From positions 1 to 64,000 of the forward strand of contig CACOYI010000004.1 in the NCBI GenBank assembly GCA_902631405.1: a stretch of 64,000 nucleotides of DNA. Reading direction: 5' to 3'. This stretch comes from K189A clade bacterium (lineage in GTDB: Bacteria > Pseudomonadota > Gammaproteobacteria > Pseudomonadales > Azotimanducaceae). Shown in pieces: positions 17,283 to 26,932 of this stretch. The notes under the pieces are model-generated. The model did no database searches and was not told the origin of the DNA. It was given only the letters and a program-made list of their open reading frames with translations. The translations under genes and the position numbers were made by a program. Numbering within the stretch: position 1 is the stretch's first letter; each line of letters begins with the position of its first letter.

Positions 17283-17951
17283 TTAAAAATGATTTCTGTT
17301 CTCTCCACTCAAACCAGACGCCCCAGTGATCAACGATACGGCCGCTACCACTAGGATGATGCCGAAAATTATGTCCAATTCGGCTGTTTTGGTAGTAAGA
17401 ATTGTTCGGAGGACTCTCAATGAAACTAATGAGCTAACTAAAGCGTACCATCCTCCGTCTATGAGACCCGCAAGGAGAGCGATAGCCCACGTGCTAGCGA
17501 GGGTAATATCCTGTGGTATGATCGCACTGAAAACCGCAAGAAAAAAAAGGGCGACCTTAGGATTCAAAAAAGCAATAAGAAGGCCGCTAGTGAATGCTCG
17601 AGTCTGGTGTTGAAGTTCAGCTTTTTTGTTCTTTTCTGAAAATGCTGCGGTCTTGAATTTATTTTTCAGTCCCTCCCTGACCATGGATGTTCCTAGATAG
17701 CACAAAAAGATTACAGCGATGATGTGAATTATTTGCGAGAACTGCTCTAAGTCTGATTTAGAAAATGCGGTGACCCTCACTGCTAAAAATGCATAGATCG
17801 AAATAGCGAGACCGTGTCCGAAAGAGGCTAATAATCCAACCTTTATTCCTCCTTGGATAGCCGTTCGGGAAACAAGCGCCAGACTAGGTCCCGGACTTGC
17901 GGCGCCGGCGAGGAGCAAAAGGACCATTATCAGCCATTGCTCCAGGGACAT
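17283..17951 (-). CDS. LysE/RhtB family amino-acid exporter
   Basis: 222-aa inner-membrane protein of about six hydrophobic segments. The N-terminal AGAASPGPSLALVSRTAIQGG is the diagnostic LysE/RhtB signature, followed by a GLLASFGHGLAISIYA helix and the GLLIAFLNPKVALFFLAVF segment around residues 125-143. Family members export lysine, homoserine, threonine or other amino acids; the substrate cannot be read from sequence. It lies between the intron-containing tRNA and the glycyl-tRNA synthetase, 9 nt downstream of the latter on the same strand, so the two may be co-transcribed. Confidence 0.87.
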   Translation of the reverse strand: MSLEQWLIMVLLLLAGAASPGPSLALVSRTAIQGGIKVGLLASFGHGLAISIYAFLAVRVTAFSKSDLEQFSQIIHIIAVIFLCYLGTSMVREGLKNKFKTAAFSEKNKKAELQHQTRAFTSGLLIAFLNPKVALFFLAVFSAIIPQDITLASTWAIALLAGLIDGGWYALVSSLVSLRVLRTILTTKTAELDIIFGIILVVAAVSLITGASGLSGENRNHF

Positions 17952-17960
17952 ATCAGCCGC

Positions 17961-19334
17961 TTATTCTGAAAGGCTGGGGATATGTTTGAGCAAAAAGTCT
18001 GCTAGGCTCCCCTCACTGACTCGCTGTTGTTTCATCGTATCTCGATCTCTAACTGTAACTGATCCATCTTGCTCGATCGTCTGAAAGTCAATTGTTATGC
18101 AAAAAGGAGTGCCTGCTTCGTCGTGACGTCGATAGCCCTTACCAATATTCCCGGTGTCTTCATAAACTATTCGGCCAAGGCCTAGTCGAGAGAGTTGTCG
18201 TTTTATCTGTCTTGCTTTATGTACAATATCTTCGTTGTTTCTTTTCAGCGGGAGCACAGCTGCTTTGATAGGTGCAAGGTGGGGTTTGAACTGCATTACT
18301 ATCCTCTCCGATCCGTCTTCTAGTAACTCTCTTTTAAAAGCCTCGTTCAGAACTGCGAGTACCCCGCGATCGACTCCTGCAGATGGCTCAATCACAAAGG
18401 GAATTTCCCACTTTTTAGCCTCTAGGTCATGTACAGCTAATTTGTTATTCGAATCCTGGTTGTCTTTGACCTGTGATTTAATTTCAAATTCTTCCTGATT
18501 CTTCGTATGCGAGCCCAAATCAAAGTCTGTTCGATTTGCGATGCCCTCCAATTCCTCCAGACCGTGTGGAAACCTGTACATAAGATCAGTAGTCGCCTTA
18601 CTGTAGTGCGCCAACTCACCCTCAGGAACCACTAAGAGTTCTATCGCATCTTTTGGTATGCCTTGTCTTTCCCACCAGTCGAGACGGTCAGCTACCCAAC
18701 TGTTATGCCATTCCTCATCAGTGCCCGGTTTTACGAAAAACTCCAATTCCATTTGCTCAAATTCACGAACGCGGAAAATGAAATTTCTTGGCGTGATCTC
18801 ATTCCTAAACGCTTTACCTATCTGTGCGATTCCAAAAGGAAGTTTTGGAGAAGTTGAGTCCATTACGTTTTTGAAATTTGTAAATATTGCCTGGGCAGTC
18901 TCGGGCCGCAGATAGGCGAAGTTTTCCCCGTCGGCAACGGGACCAACTTGGGTTTGGAACATCAGGTTGAAAGGACGCGGTTCTGTAAGTTCGTTGCTGC
19001 CGCAGTTTGGACACACGTCGCTCTCAAGGTGATCTGCTCTAAATCTTGCTTGACAGTTCTTGCAATCAACCAAGGGGTCGCTAAAAGTATCTTCATGACC
19101 AGAGTGCCTCAAAGTCAGAGGGTTGGTTAATATCGCAGCGTCTAGTCCCTCGACATCTTCACGATCATAGACCATTGATCTCCACCAGGCTGCTTTCAAG
19201 TTATTTTTTAATTCCACACCCAGAGGACCATAGTCGTAAACGCCCTGTAACCCTCCGTAAATATCACTGGATTGAAAAATAAAGCCTCTACGCTTCGCGA
19301 GGCTCACCAACTCGTCCATATTTTCTGCAGTCAA
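17961..19334 (-). CDS. glyQS: Glycyl-tRNA synthetase, single-chain (alpha2) type
   Basis: Charges tRNA-Gly with glycine. The 457-aa protein is the one-gene homodimeric form, not the alpha2-beta2 GlyQ+GlyS form normal in gammaproteobacteria. Evidence: N-terminal [23 protein letters not shown], a zinc-ribbon insert (DCKNC and CPNCGS, residues about 86-113), class II motif 2 ([21 protein letters not shown]), motif 3 ([14 protein letters not shown]) and a C-terminal anticodon-binding domain. The TTG at 19334 has AAGGTG 7 nt upstream; the ATG at 19319 lacks a clear ribosome-binding site. Probably acquired by transfer, as its family is typical of other phyla. Confidence 0.93.
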   Translation of the reverse strand: MTAENMDELVSLAKRRGFIFQSSDIYGGLQGVYDYGPLGVELKNNLKAAWWRSMVYDREDVEGLDAAILTNPLTLRHSGHEDTFSDPLVDCKNCQARFRADHLESDVCPNCGSNELTEPRPFNLMFQTQVGPVADGENFAYLRPETAQAIFTNFKNVMDSTSPKLPFGIAQIGKAFRNEITPRNFIFRVREFEQMELEFFVKPGTDEEWHNSWVADRLDWWERQGIPKDAIELLVVPEGELAHYSKATTDLMYRFPHGLEELEGIANRTDFDLGSHTKNQEEFEIKSQVKDNQDSNNKLAVHDLEAKKWEIPFVIEPSAGVDRGVLAVLNEAFKRELLEDGSERIVMQFKPHLAPIKAAVLPLKRNNEDIVHKARQIKRQLSRLGLGRIVYEDTGNIGKGYRRHDEAGTPFCITIDFQTIEQDGSVTVRDRDTMKQQRVSEGSLADFLLKHIPSLSE

Positions 19335-19489
19335 ATTTCTACACCTTTGTCGGAGTTTTACTATTCAGATTAAAAATCTTTTTGGTAAGCCGTTCGAATT
19401 TCCGGCTTGAGATTTGAGAGAATCGTAACCTTACAAGATTTAATGCAATACGTAATAATAGGACCGTTTTGGGTCGAGAGATAGTGGGC

Positions 19490-20239
19490 ATGGCTGAAGA
19501 GGAAAAGATGGCACGGAAGAAATGGGCAAACGCCATACTGTACGCAGCTGCTGTAGGGATTTTATTGCTTCCGTTGGGCGCACTAGGAACCCGGTTTGGT
19601 GCTTGGGACTTTGGTGTAGGGTTCATTTTCCTAGGTGTAGGAACATTGATTACTGCAATCTCCCTAATTGGCGCAATCGTTGGTTTTCTTGTGGCAATTA
19701 AAAACTCTTATCCGCTGGAGCGAAACGCTACCGTATTAGCTTTAATTGCAACCTCGCTGGTCCTTTCAGTGGTAGGAGTGCAAGTGGGCAGCGTCGCGTC
19801 GGTTCCACCCATTCACAACATAAGCACTGACATTGTTGATCCCCCCCAATTTCGTGAGCTAATCGGGCAGAGAGCCCAGAGTGGAGCGAATCCTCTTTTT
19901 TACGATTCGGAAGTGCTCGGTCCGCAGCAGCAATTGGCGTACCCATGGATAAAAACTAAAACTCTGAATGGCACCATCAGAGTTCGGGCAAAAGAAGCAG
20001 CTCAGATCGTCGAGCGTATGGGCATGGACCTAGCTTCTATGGATCCGGTCGGCGGTGTCATAGAGGCTACTGATACGACGTTCTGGTTTGGCTTCAAGGA
20101 TGACGTGGTGATCCGACTTAGGTCCACTGAAGTATCTAAGGTTCAAGTCGATATACGCAGTGTCTCACGTGTTGGACAATCAGATCTTGGCGTGAACGCC
20201 CGGAGAATCACCGAGATACTCGCTGAATTTAAGAACTAG
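19490..20239 (+). CDS. DUF1499 family membrane protein
   Basis: 249-aa protein. The N-terminal part has three hydrophobic segments (about residues 15-40, 45-75 and 82-105), and the C-terminal part is a soluble DUF1499 domain recognisable by IHNISTDIVDPPQF and the later TTFWFGFKDDVVIRLR. The function of the family is not established. The ATG at 19490 has a GAGAG about 9 nt upstream; a TTG at 19469 and a GTG at 19484 are in frame. It diverges from glyQS and ends 15 nt before the convergent phosphoesterase. Confidence 0.8.
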   Translation: MAEEEKMARKKWANAILYAAAVGILLLPLGALGTRFGAWDFGVGFIFLGVGTLITAISLIGAIVGFLVAIKNSYPLERNATVLALIATSLVLSVVGVQVGSVASVPPIHNISTDIVDPPQFRELIGQRAQSGANPLFYDSEVLGPQQQLAYPWIKTKTLNGTIRVRAKEAAQIVERMGMDLASMDPVGGVIEATDTTFWFGFKDDVVIRLRSTEVSKVQVDIRSVSRVGQSDLGVNARRITEILAEFKN

Positions 20240-20254
20240 CAGCCTCTCTTTGCC

Positions 20255-20737
20255 CTAAAACAACTGTATCTCAGTCGATATGCTTTCCAGATCTACGACT
20301 CCGATTGCGTTGCGACCTTCCATCATTCCTGCGCTCTCTCCAGGGTTGAAGAAAACCGTCCCATCTACTTTTTCCTTTCGATAACGATGAGTGTGGCCAT
20401 GTATTGCGAGGTCTTGCCCGTTTAGGTGTCCCTCAAACTCGAGTGGATCGTGAACAACAATGATCTCCCTCGCGTTCCAAGTCAGCAACAAGGGTGGGTC
20501 CTGAAAGAAAAAGCCTCTGGCTTTTATCTCTTGCTCTAAGCCAGCACGCTCCTGGTCATTGTTTCCAAAAACTCCATATAGCGGAGCTTGAAGGTCTTTA
20601 AACTGGGTTAAGACTTTGGGTTGAGTAATATCTCCAGTGTGAATAACTTTTTCGACTTTGGAGTTGTTGAAAAGCTCGATGACTTTTTTTACGTTTTTTA
20701 CGTTGTTGTGGGTATCACTGACTATCCCGATTCGCAT
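20255..20737 (-). CDS. YfcE/MJ0936-like metallophosphoesterase
   Basis: 160-aa cytoplasmic phosphodiesterase. The calcineurin-like metal sites are complete: IVSDTHNN (1-12 region), HTGDIT (about 34), FGNNDQE (about 57), VVHD (about 92) and IHGHTHRY (about 110). The small size and the FFNPGESAG motif place it with YfcE-type enzymes; the natural substrate is unknown. Single gene with short spacers on both sides; the terminator of the thiolase operon lies just upstream. Confidence 0.85.
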   Translation of the reverse strand: MRIGIVSDTHNNVKNVKKVIELFNNSKVEKVIHTGDITQPKVLTQFKDLQAPLYGVFGNNDQERAGLEQEIKARGFFFQDPPLLLTWNAREIIVVHDPLEFEGHLNGQDLAIHGHTHRYRKEKVDGTVFFNPGESAGMMEGRNAIGVVDLESISTEIQLF

Positions 20738-20759
20738 CGTTCTCTGATTCCTGAAAACA

Positions 20760-20790
20760 ATACGCCGGCTAGAAGCCGACGTATCTTTTT
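20760..20790. terminator. Bidirectional hairpin terminator between thiolase and phosphoesterase genes
   Basis: Inverted repeat 20760-20784: ATACG plus CGGCT pairs with AGCCG plus CGTAT through one C.A mismatch, three-base loop AGA. On the plus strand CTTTTT follows (20785-20790); on the minus strand TTGTTTT follows. On the minus strand it would end the DUF35-thiolase transcript, whose last codon is at 20815. Confidence 0.7.
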
Positions 20791-20814
20791 GGCTAGGCTG
20801 GTTTAGCGGTTGAT

Positions 20815-21960
20815 CTAGCTTGCCTTCTCTAGAACATGAATTCCGCAGGCGCTTCCAAGCCCTATTACGTGAGTGAGGCCGATTTTTGCGCCCTCAACCT
20901 GCCTCGCTCCGGCTTCTCCTCTCAAATGGGTGCTGACCTCATAGATATTAGCTATGCCTGTAGCTCCAAGAGGGTGCCCTTTCGATAAAAGTCCTCCAGA
21001 TACGTTTACTGGAATTCTTCCCCCAAGGGCTACGTCGCCATCATCAATCAGTTTGCCAGCTTCACCATCGCCGCAGAGTCCGAGATTCTCATAATGAAGA
21101 ATTTCTGCGGTCGCGAAACAGTCATGCAGCTCCACTAAGTCGACGTCCTCAGGCCCTATACCTGCCATTTCATACGCGGCCTTTGCTGCCTTGCGTGTGC
21201 AAGAGTTAACGTCAGGCATTACCAGGTCTCTTTCTTGCCACGGGTCGGAAGTCAATACCGAAGCGCGGACTTTTATGGCTCTCTTCATTAGCCCAAGCTC
21301 CTTAGCTTTGGATTCGGAGCAGATCACCGCGGCTGCAGATCCATCAACATTTACTGAACACATTAGCTTCGTATTGGGATAAGAGATCATTTCGGCATTC
21401 ATAACCTCTTCAAGCGGGGTTTCTATCTGATACATCGCCTTAGGGTTCAAAGTTGAGTGGTGATGGTTTTTAACAGAGACCTTCGCGAACTGTTCGAAGG
21501 TGGTTCCATGTTTTCTCGCATGCTCCATTCCTGCTTCAGCAAATACAGCAGGCATGGTGCCAGAACCTAATAGGCCTTCTTTTGGTATGCCCGTTTTTCC
21601 TCCTGCTCCACCAAGCAGTCCCTTGCCCATTTGTTCTACCCCGACCGCGAGCACACAATCGTACAATCCTGCTTTGACCGACGCCCAAGCCTCTCTGAAG
21701 GCTGTCGCGCCAGTTGCGCAGGCGTTTGAAACGTTCACGACTGGTATACCTGTTTGACCTATTTCCTGCAGTACTCTTTGCCCAACCATCGCAGAGGCTT
21801 GGCCCAAGTTGCCGCAATACAAGGCTTCCATATCCTGGATTTGAAGGCCGCAGTCATCAAGGGCCATCAAAGCTGCCTCAGCTCCAAGTTGGGGAACTGT
21901 TTTGTCGGGAAATCTCCCGAATTTAATCATATCTACGCCGACAATGTATGCGTCTGTCAT
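20815..21960 (-). CDS. Thiolase family protein (SCP2/acetyl-CoA acetyltransferase type)
   Basis: 381-aa thiolase of the lipid-transfer (SCP2-like) branch. The nucleophilic Cys is in VSNACATGATAFREA (about residue 80); VELHDCFATAEI and KGHPLGATGIANI supply the active-site His and Gly-loop regions. Members cleave or condense acyl-CoA/3-ketoacyl-CoA, often in fatty-acid, steroid or polyketide-like metabolism; the substrate here is unknown. The preceding gene encodes a DUF35 protein, the usual partner of these thiolases, 33 nt upstream. Confidence 0.88.
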   Translation of the reverse strand: MTDAYIVGVDMIKFGRFPDKTVPQLGAEAALMALDDCGLQIQDMEALYCGNLGQASAMVGQRVLQEIGQTGIPVVNVSNACATGATAFREAWASVKAGLYDCVLAVGVEQMGKGLLGGAGGKTGIPKEGLLGSGTMPAVFAEAGMEHARKHGTTFEQFAKVSVKNHHHSTLNPKAMYQIETPLEEVMNAEMISYPNTKLMCSVNVDGSAAAVICSESKAKELGLMKRAIKVRASVLTSDPWQERDLVMPDVNSCTRKAAKAAYEMAGIGPEDVDLVELHDCFATAEILHYENLGLCGDGEAGKLIDDGDVALGGRIPVNVSGGLLSKGHPLGATGIANIYEVSTHLRGEAGARQVEGAKIGLTHVIGLGSACGIHVLEKAS

Positions 21961-21993
21961 TTTAATTCTCCGTTTATTATTTCGATAAAAACT

Positions 21994-22410
21994 CTAAGAA
22001 GCTGGTTGAAAAAAATAAGACAAGTAGGAATTTCCCTCTTGATCCTTTCTACCCAGTGCATCTGCGAATATTACTTCTACTGGCATGTCAAACTCTATTG
22101 AAGCGGGATCAGGGTCAATATTTATAAGGTTTCCTTTTATCGCCGTTCCATCTTCCAAATCCACTATGGCACTTATGTAGGGAACGTCTATTCCCGGAAA
22201 GGATCTGTAGACAATAGAATAGGAGTACAGCTTTCCCCTAGTAGGAAGAGTTGTCGTAGACATTTGATCTCTAGCTCCACATTTCGAACAGGTAGCTCTC
22301 TCCCCCAGAAATGTTGCACCGCAGGAGCCACATTTATAGCCTTCTAGATAGGGCTCTCCCTCTTCAGGGATTTTTATGTACGGCACTGCGGGAAGTGGTT
22401 TAACTTCCAT
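21994..22410 (-). CDS. DUF35 zinc-ribbon / OB-fold protein, thiolase partner
   Basis: 138-aa protein with a rubredoxin-like zinc ribbon (YKCGSCGATF then ATCSKCG, residues about 26-46) followed by an OB-fold that begins LYSYSIVYRSFPG. Such proteins form complexes with SCP2-like thiolases or HMG-CoA synthases and are thought to bind or channel acyl-CoA. A GGGGGAG ribosome-binding site lies 5 nt before the ATG. Genes for it and the thiolase are adjacent and on the same strand, so a functional pair is likely. Confidence 0.87.
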   Translation of the reverse strand: MEVKPLPAVPYIKIPEEGEPYLEGYKCGSCGATFLGERATCSKCGARDQMSTTTLPTRGKLYSYSIVYRSFPGIDVPYISAIVDLEDGTAIKGNLINIDPDPASIEFDMPVEVIFADALGRKDQEGNSYLSYFFQPAS

Positions 22411-22482
22411 TTTTACTCCCCCTCTTTCTTCCTTACAACTGCATATCTTTTATATCTTTTTTTAACGATGATATATATAGCC

Positions 22483-23928
22483 TTACTCTTTTTTTATTTC
22501 GTTCTGAATGATTTCGTTGACTTCTTTTGGATTAGCTGTCCCGTTCGTTTTCTTCATTACCTGCCCTACGAGAAACCCAAGCACTTTTTGTTTACCATCA
22601 AGCAATTCGGCTAATTGATTGGGATGCTCTTTTAGAATCTCTAAGACGATGTCCTTTAGTCCATCAGTTCCGCCTATCTGTCTCAAACCCATTTCATCAA
22701 TGCGATCATCTATCTCAGATATTTCTGACGGTGTCTCGCAAAACGCTCTGAATAGGGTCTTTCCTGATGTCGAAGATATAGTTCCATTATCAATTCGAAT
22801 AAGGACCTCAGCCAATAGCGATGGTGAAATGGGGGATTGATCGAAACCGAGGCCTTTGTCGTTTAAAAGGCTAGAAAGATTACTGTTAACCCAGTTGGCT
22901 GACAGCTTGGGAAGCCGAGACGCCTCTGTTAATTTCTCAAAAAAATCCGACTTGTTACGGTCCACACTCAATTGCTTCGAGTCGTAGCTGCTGAGCCCGA
23001 ATTTCGTCTGATACTTTCTTTCCCTTTGCTGAGGCAGTTCCGGTAGCTCAGATCTAATCTTTTCAATTTCCGCCTGGCTGAGAACTAACGGCAACAGGTC
23101 TGGGTCCGGGAAGTATCGATAATCGTCGCTTAATTCTTTTGACCGCATCGATCGAGTTTCGTCTTTATCGGGATCAAAGAGCCTAGTTTCGCGAATAATT
23201 TCTCCACCATCCTCCAAGACGTCAATCTGCCTTTCTATTTCGAGTTCGATTGCTCGTTCTACAAATTTGAAAGAGTTAATGTTCTTTATCTCTGTTCTCT
23301 CACCTAGCGATGATTCTCCTCTCTGACGAACAGAAACGTTGGCATCACATCTCATACTTCCCTCGGCGAGGTTCCCATCGCAAATCCCAATAAATTTGGC
23401 CAGATTGTGGATTTGTTTAAAATATTCTGAGGCTTCTTGAGCGGATCTGATATCTGGCTCAGAGACTATCTCAAGCAAAGGCGTGCCCGTACGATTGAGG
23501 TCCAACGCTGTTCTATCCTCGACTAAGTCGTGAACAGATTTCCCCGCATCCTCCTCCAAGTGAGCCCTAGTAATACCTATTATCTTCTTAGCACCCGCTT
23601 CATCCTCAATTGTGATACTTCCTTTACCTACAATGGGGTTTTCGAATTGGCTAATTTGATATCCCTTCGGCAGGTCAGGATAAAAGTAATTTTTCCGGTC
23701 GAAAATCGAGATTTCATTGATTTCAGCTGAGATAGCGCACCCAAATCTGACAGCCATTTCTACAGCTTTTTCATTTAGCACCGGTAGGGCCCCTGGAAGT
23801 CCTAGATCTATTTCACAAGTGTTCTCATTTGGGGGCGCGCCATATTCGTTGCTTGCTCCCGAAAAGATTTTACTGCTGGTTGCTAATTGGACGTGTACTT
23901 CTAGCCCAATTACTGCTTCCCACGCCAT
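22483..23928 (-). CDS. gatB: Asp-tRNA(Asn)/Glu-tRNA(Gln) amidotransferase subunit B
   Basis: Kinase/tRNA-binding subunit of GatCAB, which amidates mischarged Glu-tRNA(Gln) or Asp-tRNA(Asn). 481 aa from the ATG at 23928, which follows the gatA stop by 2 nt and has GGAGAG 9 nt upstream; a longer frame overlapping gatA is less likely. Motifs: AWEAVIGLEVHVQL start, EIDLGLPGALPVLN, KNYFYPDLPKGYQISQ, NRTGTPLLEIVSEPD and a C-terminal YqeY-like tail (LGFLVGQVMKKTNG). Complete. Confidence 0.95.
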   Translation of the reverse strand: MAWEAVIGLEVHVQLATSSKIFSGASNEYGAPPNENTCEIDLGLPGALPVLNEKAVEMAVRFGCAISAEINEISIFDRKNYFYPDLPKGYQISQFENPIVGKGSITIEDEAGAKKIIGITRAHLEEDAGKSVHDLVEDRTALDLNRTGTPLLEIVSEPDIRSAQEASEYFKQIHNLAKFIGICDGNLAEGSMRCDANVSVRQRGESSLGERTEIKNINSFKFVERAIELEIERQIDVLEDGGEIIRETRLFDPDKDETRSMRSKELSDDYRYFPDPDLLPLVLSQAEIEKIRSELPELPQQRERKYQTKFGLSSYDSKQLSVDRNKSDFFEKLTEASRLPKLSANWVNSNLSSLLNDKGLGFDQSPISPSLLAEVLIRIDNGTISSTSGKTLFRAFCETPSEISEIDDRIDEMGLRQIGGTDGLKDIVLEILKEHPNQLAELLDGKQKVLGFLVGQVMKKTNGTANPKEVNEIIQNEIKKE

Positions 23929-23930
23929 TT

Positions 23931-25406
23931 TTAAAATCTCTCCAGAACGTAGTTCGAGTTCGGTCTTGTAAGATGCCATGACGTGTTTTTTTGGTATTCG
24001 CAGGCGATTTCGAGTATGGTCTTCTCGCTGTTGGCCGGGCCAATCAACTGTAAACCAACCGGTAAATCATTGTGAAAGCCGCAAGGGATAGACAAAGCGG
24101 GGATGCCAGCGAGACTTGCGGGCACAGTAAATAAATCTTGTTGATACATTGAAACCGGGTCGTCATCTAAGGAGCCAAGCTTGAATGCAGTGTCCGGCGT
24201 TGTGGGCAACATTATGGCGTCAACTTTCGAAAAAGTGGCTGCAAAATCGTCGAATATTTTTCTTCTAATTTTTTGCGCTTTCACATAGTAGTCGTCAAAG
24301 TATCCGACAGATAATGTGTATGTGCCAGTGAGAATTCTTCTTTTGACCTCCTCGCCAAAGCCCTCACCTCTTGATCTTTTATAAAGATCCTCAATACTTT
24401 TAGGCTCACTGCATCGATGGCCAAATCGCACACCATCATATCTCGCAAGGTTCGTTGACGCCTCAGCGCTCGCGAGCACGTAATAAACTGGCACGGAGTG
24501 CTCGAGGTTTGGGAGATCGACTTCGATAAATGAGTGCCCTGCCGATTCTATCTGTCTGCGTGCTGTCTCGAACTCTTTCTGATAAGAGATCATGTTCAGT
24601 ATCGGGCCACTCGGCAGGCCTATTTTTTTCGGGGTATGCTGAGCCGTGAACCCCTCAGATTTCACACTGTCTACCCAATTGTCCTGGCGTTTTGCGCTTG
24701 TGGAGTCTCTCTTGTCGAAACCTGACATGAATGCGAACAGATGAGCCACGTCTAATGCCGATACTCCTATCGGACCTGCTTGATCCAAGCTAGAGGCGAA
24801 CGCTATCATCCCGAATCGAGAGATACTGCCATAGGTTGGTTTTAAACCGGTCACGCCGCAGAAAGCGGATGGTTGTCTTATCGAACCGCCTGTGTCCGTG
24901 CCAGTAGCAAATGGCACGTAGCCTTTCGCTACGGCTACCGCTGAACCGCCCGATGAACCTCCAGGAACATAGTCAAAGTCCCACGGATGATGGACAACGC
25001 CAAAGAAACTACTCTCATTTGACGAACCCATAGCGAATTCGTCCATGTTGGTTTTGCCTATACAGACCATACCCGCATCGTCTAATTTTTTAACTACCGT
25101 GGCGTCATACGGAGCCGCAAAATTTTTAAGCATCTTCGATCCGCATGTTGTGGTCGAATGTTTCGTGCAGAAAATATCCTTGTGGGCCATTGGTATTCCC
25201 GTTAGGAAGCAACCAGCTTTTTGTTTTATTTGTAAGTCTGCATCCTGAGCTTGCCGAAGCGCATGCTCCTCGGAAAGACTTATAAAACAGTTATTTGAGT
25301 CGTCGCGCGCAGCTTTTAGTGCTTCCCTCGTAAGCTCGACGCTAGATACTTCTCCCTTTGACAATGCCTCAGTGAGAGCTTTAATCGTGTATTGAGTTTG
25401 AGTCAT
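23931..25406 (-). CDS. gatA: Asp-tRNA(Asn)/Glu-tRNA(Gln) amidotransferase subunit A
   Basis: Glutaminase subunit of GatCAB; releases ammonia from glutamine. 491 aa with the amidase signature: catalytic Lys in PMAHKDIFC (about residue 77), GGSSGGSAVAVAKG (cis-Ser), and the nucleophilic Ser in TDTGGSIRQPSAFCG (about 176). The start overlaps the gatC stop by 4 nt, so expression is coupled. Whether the enzyme serves tRNA-Gln, tRNA-Asn or both depends on synthetases outside this window. Confidence 0.96.
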   Translation of the reverse strand: MTQTQYTIKALTEALSKGEVSSVELTREALKAARDDSNNCFISLSEEHALRQAQDADLQIKQKAGCFLTGIPMAHKDIFCTKHSTTTCGSKMLKNFAAPYDATVVKKLDDAGMVCIGKTNMDEFAMGSSNESSFFGVVHHPWDFDYVPGGSSGGSAVAVAKGYVPFATGTDTGGSIRQPSAFCGVTGLKPTYGSISRFGMIAFASSLDQAGPIGVSALDVAHLFAFMSGFDKRDSTSAKRQDNWVDSVKSEGFTAQHTPKKIGLPSGPILNMISYQKEFETARRQIESAGHSFIEVDLPNLEHSVPVYYVLASAEASTNLARYDGVRFGHRCSEPKSIEDLYKRSRGEGFGEEVKRRILTGTYTLSVGYFDDYYVKAQKIRRKIFDDFAATFSKVDAIMLPTTPDTAFKLGSLDDDPVSMYQQDLFTVPASLAGIPALSIPCGFHNDLPVGLQLIGPANSEKTILEIACEYQKNTSWHLTRPNSNYVLERF

Positions 25407-25696
25407 TCAATTACCCTAGGAACGGTAAAGAATCCACCCTTTGTCTCTGGCGCGCCCCGTTGAAGTAGTCCTTGGTTCGGATTCTCAGATACTTCATCCG
25501 GTCTCAATCTTTGAGGAGAATCCAACGGGCTCTTCAGTGGCAGTGTATCGGTTGTGTCGACTTCCATCATTTTGCTAATCATTTTTACAACAGAGTTGAT
25601 ATCGTCCTGTAGCTTTAGCTCCGTGGCTTCGTCGATCTCAACTTTCGCAAGATTTGCCAGGTGGGCAATGTCTATATGATTTGTTTTATTTGTCAC
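25403..25696 (-). CDS. gatC: Asp-tRNA(Asn)/Glu-tRNA(Gln) amidotransferase subunit C
   Basis: 97-aa clamp that holds GatA and GatB together. IDIAHLANLAKVEIDEATE at the N-terminus and LPLKSPLDSPQRLRPDEV in the middle are the family signatures. First gene of the gatCAB operon, divergent from mreB across a 145-nt AT-rich spacer that should contain promoters for both directions; no pair of hexamers there is convincing by eye. Confidence 0.93.
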   Translation of the reverse strand: MTNKTNHIDIAHLANLAKVEIDEATELKLQDDINSVVKMISKMMEVDTTDTLPLKSPLDSPQRLRPDEVSENPNQGLLQRGAPETKGGFFTVPRVIE

Positions 25697-25835
25697 AGTT
25701 TCTGGCCTGGTAATAATTTGCTTTGAACGAAGTCCCGAATTTGGCCGCCGTATCTCTCCAACGTTATTGTGCTGATAATAAAATGCTTTTTCATAATTTA
25801 ACGAATATTATAAGTATTTACTTTCGCCGGAGTAG

Positions 25836-26879
<1,044 letters not shown>

Positions 26880-26932
26880 AGCGCTCGTTACTCATCAGAT
26901 TTATCCGTTAACGGTATTCCGGGAGGTTCTCA

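Noticed and set aside
22411-22482. AT-rich T-tract region between gatB and the DUF35 gene as a transposon scar
   Set aside because: Only 72 nt, no target duplication or terminal inverted repeat; it is more likely promoter/terminator DNA.
26905-26914. Palindrome CCGTTAACGG before mreC as an operator
   Set aside because: A single 10-bp palindrome with no flanking symmetry can occur by chance; no second clear copy supports a regulator site.
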